From Deltaproteobacteria bacterium (lineage in GTDB: Bacteria > Desulfobacterota > Binatia > Binatales > Binataceae), in the NCBI GenBank assembly GCA_021786815.1, contig JAJYMR010000163.1, positions 1-8,338 of the forward strand: a stretch of DNA of 8,338 bases, in the 5' to 3' direction. A program made the translations under genes and the position numbers. The notes below the pieces were generated by a model, which worked only from the letters and a program-made list of their open reading frames with translations, was not told where the DNA came from and did not search any database. Below are positions 6,365 through 8,338 of this stretch, one piece after another; positions within the stretch are counted from its first letter, which is position 1, and each line of letters starts with the position of its first letter.

Positions 6365-7624
6365 TCACTCGGCGGAATTGTGACGGCGCTGGTAGCGCTG
6401 GAACGGGCGCGGTATGAAGTTGCGCGTCGCGGGGTCGTAAAGTTCCGCAGTCGCGGTGATCCCGCCTTGATTGTCGAGCCCGCCGGCTATCAGGACCTGT
6501 CCGTTGTGAAGCAGTGTCGCCGTGCCTTCGAGCCGTCCGACCTGCAGAGGCCCGACGGTCGAGAAGGTTCCGGTCGTTGGGTCGAACAATTCCGCGACGC
6601 GCATCCCGACCACGATGGGGCCCTTGAGCCTCCATCCGCCGGCGACGAGGACGGTTCCGTCGTCGAGCAAAGTCGCGGATGCGAGATAGTGCGGCTTTGC
6701 CATCCGCCCGACGGCTTTGAATTTTCCGGTCCGCGGATCGAAGACCTCGGCGGTATCGAGCGGCGCAAGGGAAAAGAGTTTCTGCGCGGACGATTCGCCC
6801 CGGCCGTTGCCGGTCTTGCCGCCTGCCAGCAACACACGCCCGTCGCGCAGCCGAACGGCCACGTGTCCGGTGCGCGCGGAAACCATGTGCCCGAGAACAG
6901 CGGCGAACTTGCCGGTTGCCGGGTCGAAGATCTCGGCGCTGGCGTAAACCGTGTAGCCACCCCGCGCGTCGCCATGTCCACCGCCCGCTATCAGCACGTG
7001 GCCGTCGTCCATGAGTGTCGCCGTGTGTCCCTCTCGCGCCACGGTCATTGTTCCGGCTGGAGCAAAACTGCCCGTTGCCGGGTCGTAGATTTCCGCCGTG
7101 GCGAGCGCGTGGACACCGTCCGACGTCCCGCCCGTAATCAGCACTCGACCGTCGGGCAAGAGAGTCGCGGTGTGATCCTGGCGTGCGGTCGTCATCGAAC
7201 CTGTCGGCCTGAAAGCGCCGGTGGCCGGGTCGTAAAGCTCGGCGCTCGCGAGCGTGGTATGCAGAGCGGTGCCGGTGGTGCCACCCGCGATCAGGACGGT
7301 CCCATTGCGCAACAGGGTTGCGGTTGCTTCCTCACGCGCGACGCTCATATCGCCGGTCGGGACGAAGCTGCCAGATTCGGGCTCGTAAAGCTCGGCGCTC
7401 ACCAATGCGTTGGCAGCGTTTTCCTCTGAAGTGCCTCCGCAAATCAGGACTTTTCCGTTGGCGAGCCGGGCTGCGGCGTGGAAGGCGCGCGGCACCGTCA
7501 TCGAAAGCATCTCGACGCCGCCGGCGCGCGTCGGCATCGGCGCGGGTTTTGGCGCTGTTGGCGCGGAGCATGCGGCCAGGAGCACGCCGCACAGGAGCAT
7601 CGGACGTCTGATTCGCGAGCGCAT
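6365..7624 (-). CDS. Kelch-repeat lipoprotein (seven repeats)
   Basis: A 419-residue protein predicted to be exported and lipidated. Seen: basic N-region (RSRIRR), hydrophobic core, and lipobox L-A-A-C with Cys19; a Pro/Ala/Thr linker to about residue 35; then seven Kelch repeats of about 50 residues. Each has the pattern hydrophobic-strand G-x-VLIxGG (the GG pairs at about 63, 114, 165, 214, 268, 329 and 381), A-E-[LIV]-[YF]-[DE]-P-x-[ST]-G-x-F, and a following G-x-M-x-x-[AP]-R. Seven repeats would close a beta-propeller, with the N-terminal strand around MTVPRAFHAAARL likely pairing with the last repeat. No enzyme motif is attached, so it is probably a binding or scaffold protein on the outer membrane or periplasmic face. 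The ATG at 7624 is preceded only by a weak GAG. The C-terminal tail (PFQRYQRRHNSAE) is basic. It is 146 bases upstream of the thioredoxin-fold gene; a functional link to it is not shown. Confidence 0.88.
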   Translation of the reverse strand: MRSRIRRPMLLCGVLLAACSAPTAPKPAPMPTRAGGVEMLSMTVPRAFHAAARLANGKVLICGGTSEENAANALVSAELYEPESGSFVPTGDMSVAREEATATLLRNGTVLIAGGTTGTALHTTLASAELYDPATGAFRPTGSMTTARQDHTATLLPDGRVLITGGTSDGVHALATAEIYDPATGSFAPAGTMTVAREGHTATLMDDGHVLIAGGGHGDARGGYTVYASAEIFDPATGKFAAVLGHMVSARTGHVAVRLRDGRVLLAGGKTGNGRGESSAQKLFSLAPLDTAEVFDPRTGKFKAVGRMAKPHYLASATLLDDGTVLVAGGWRLKGPIVVGMRVAELFDPTTGTFSTVGPLQVGRLEGTATLLHNGQVLIAGGLDNQGGITATAELYDPATRNFIPRPFQRYQRRHNSAE

Positions 7625-7815
7625 CTCGAGACGGCCAGGGTGCGAGCGGTCGGAAATGACGCGTACGAAACAAATACGCTGCGTTCAGCCGCAACGAAAG
7701 AAATTTGTATGTTCGATCATCGGCCTCGCGGGTGGGCGACGGACGCATTTCTCGCTGCTCAAGAGCCGAACCCGAAGCGGGCGATGGCGAACATGAAGCG
7801 AAGAAAGCAAATGTG

Positions 7816-7848
7816 AGAGCCTGGTCCGCGACTCTCGGACCGGGCTCT
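7816..7848 (-). terminator. Possible intrinsic terminator hairpin
   Basis: A 13-bp stem (7816-7828 with 7836-7848) contains one wobble pair and encloses a 7-base loop. On the minus strand the 15 bases that follow are 8 T in three short runs (TTT, TTT, TT), an imperfect U-tract. If real, it ends transcription coming from the right of the window or from the structured region. On the plus strand no T-run follows. Confidence 0.35.
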
Positions 7849-7944
7849 GCGCGCCCTCAGGCGTTGGGCGAAATTGTGGCGAATGTCGGTCTCAATCGAC
7901 CGACGGCCAGAATTCCTGAAGCTCTCGATCGACGGAACGCTTTG

Positions 7945-7961
7945 GCCTTCCTAATGAAGGC
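7945..7961. repeat. Short inverted repeat (6-bp stem, 5-base loop)
   Basis: GCCTTC (7945-7950) and GAAGGC (7956-7961) are perfect complements around CTAAT. It abuts the longer imperfect inverted repeat starting at 7965. Confidence 0.4.
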
Positions 7962-7964
7962 TCC

Positions 7965-8018
7965 CTCCACATAAGCCGGCTCAGCGCGTAGCGCAGGCGC
8001 GAAGGCCTTATGGTGGAG
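7965..8018. repeat. Imperfect long inverted repeat
   Basis: CTCCACATAAG (7965-7975) pairs with CTTATGGTGGAG (8007-8018) with a single extra base in the right arm. The interior is GC-rich and contains repeated GCGC tracts that can pair further. The shape resembles the ends of a small palindromic intergenic repeat or a stem of a structured RNA. Confidence 0.45.
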
Positions 8019-8028
8019 AATACTCCGA

Positions 8029-8046
8029 GCGACGCATCATCGTCGC
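8029..8046. repeat. Short inverted repeat (6-bp stem, 6-base loop)
   Basis: GCGACG (8029-8034) and CGTCGC (8041-8046) are perfect complements around CATCAT. The same bases could instead pair in part with ACGATGC further right (8056-8062). Confidence 0.35.
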
Positions 8047-8129
8047 GGGTCTCATAACGATGCTCACGAACCAGCGCTGCGAGTTTCACGGCTTTGAACC
8101 TCTCCCGGTAATTCCCTCCCTCGCAGGAT

Positions 8130-8145
8130 GGTTGCCTCCGCAACC
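8130..8145. repeat. Short inverted repeat (6-bp stem, 4-base loop)
   Basis: GGTTGC (8130-8135) and GCAACC (8140-8145) are perfect complements around CTCC. On the plus strand TTTGT follows, too short a T-run for a confident terminator. Confidence 0.4.
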
Positions 8146-8216
8146 TTTGTGCCATTTTGAATCTGGCGCTTTGATGCGCTCGGGTTTCTCCGCTGCCCGG
8201 CTTCGCTACAGCCATG

Positions 8217-8273
8217 TGCCATCGGCGACACATTGGTAGCATCCAAGTGTCAAAGACTCGCGCACCGATGGCA
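8217..8273. repeat. Nested inverted repeats forming a two-level hairpin
   Basis: A perfect 9-bp outer repeat, TGCCATCGG (8217-8225) with CCGATGGCA (8265-8273), encloses an inner hairpin in which GACAC plus TTGG (8227-8231, 8233-8236) pair with CCAA plus GTGTC (8243-8246, 8247-8251), one A bulged and a 6-base loop. Nested perfect pairing of this kind is unlikely by chance and suggests a folded RNA or a transposon-like end. Confidence 0.5.
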
Positions 8274-8338
8274 TGCCTCTGACGCTCGTCGGGACCGCTT
8301 CACTGGATATGCGCTGGCAGTCCGGACAAGACCCGGCG

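Larger units (their letters stand above)
7625..8338. other. Region of about 700 bases without a confident gene; rich in inverted repeats
   Basis: No open frame here has recognisable domain content. The longest, 7892-8242 on the minus strand (116 codons), is arginine-rich and has no recognised motif; a second minus frame (8064-8246) overlaps it. Instead the region holds several clear inverted repeats, listed separately: 7816-7848, 7945-7961, 7965-8018, 8029-8046, 8130-8145 and 8217-8273. A structured RNA, a small non-autonomous mobile element or a decayed gene are all possible. Confidence 0.5.

Noticed and set aside
6227..7429. Plus-strand open frame of 400 codons opposite the Kelch gene
   Set aside because: The repetitive product mirrors the Kelch repeats on the other strand; high GC removes stop codons in the antisense frame.
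7892..8242. Minus-strand open frame of 116 codons as a gene
   Set aside because: Arginine-rich composition, no recognisable motif, and the strong base-pairing in the same bases favours a non-coding reading. It could still be a decayed gene.
1..8338. CRISPR array, tRNA or rRNA gene, insertion sequence
   Set aside because: I saw no regularly spaced direct repeats, no cloverleaf with the tRNA T-loop pattern, no rRNA-like sequence, and no transposase domain on either strand.

Overview
The window reads as a chromosomal segment of a high-GC, Gram-negative bacterium. Lipid A and LPS-core genes (lpxD, a waaF-type heptosyltransferase) and two lipoprotein signal peptides show an outer membrane. An in-frame selenocysteine codon shows that the host should carry the Sec machinery (selA, selB, selC, selD), none of which lies here. 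This combination fits the broad deltaproteobacterial / Binatota / Rokubacteria-like range of uncultured soil and marine lineages, but that placement is inference and weak.

All eight convincing genes lie on the minus strand, so transcription runs from right to left. In that order: a region of about 700 bases without a recognisable gene but rich in hairpins (7625-8338); a seven-repeat Kelch lipoprotein (6365-7624); a 532-residue protein with a thioredoxin-fold N-terminus and a large C-terminal domain of unknown function (4620-6218); a UGSC-family selenoprotein read through an in-frame UGA (4105-4620); a waaF-like heptosyltransferase (2956-4050); lpxD (1844-2872); a 70-residue lipoprotein (1624-1836); an AlkA-type DNA glycosylase (646-1572); and a RidA-family protein (162-563).

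The centre of interest is the pair at 4105-6218. A conventional gene caller would split the smaller gene into two hypothetical ORFs (4345-4620 and 4105-4323) or call a pseudogene. The two halves are in one frame, separated only by a UGA that encodes the U of a perfect U-G-S-C motif. The UGA is followed by a hairpin whose apical loop G and U sit at positions 23 and 24 counted from the U of UGA, the same positions as the essential loop bases of the E. coli fdhF SECIS. The start codon overlaps the stop of the upstream thioredoxin-fold gene (TGATG), so the two are probably translationally coupled and form a two-component thiol/selenol redox system of unknown substrate.

Downstream, the heptosyltransferase, LpxD and small lipoprotein form an envelope cluster, followed by DNA repair (alkA) and metabolite damage control (RidA family). 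Small gaps (7-146 bases) and uniform orientation allow read-through across much of the set, but no strong promoters or classical terminators are visible between genes.
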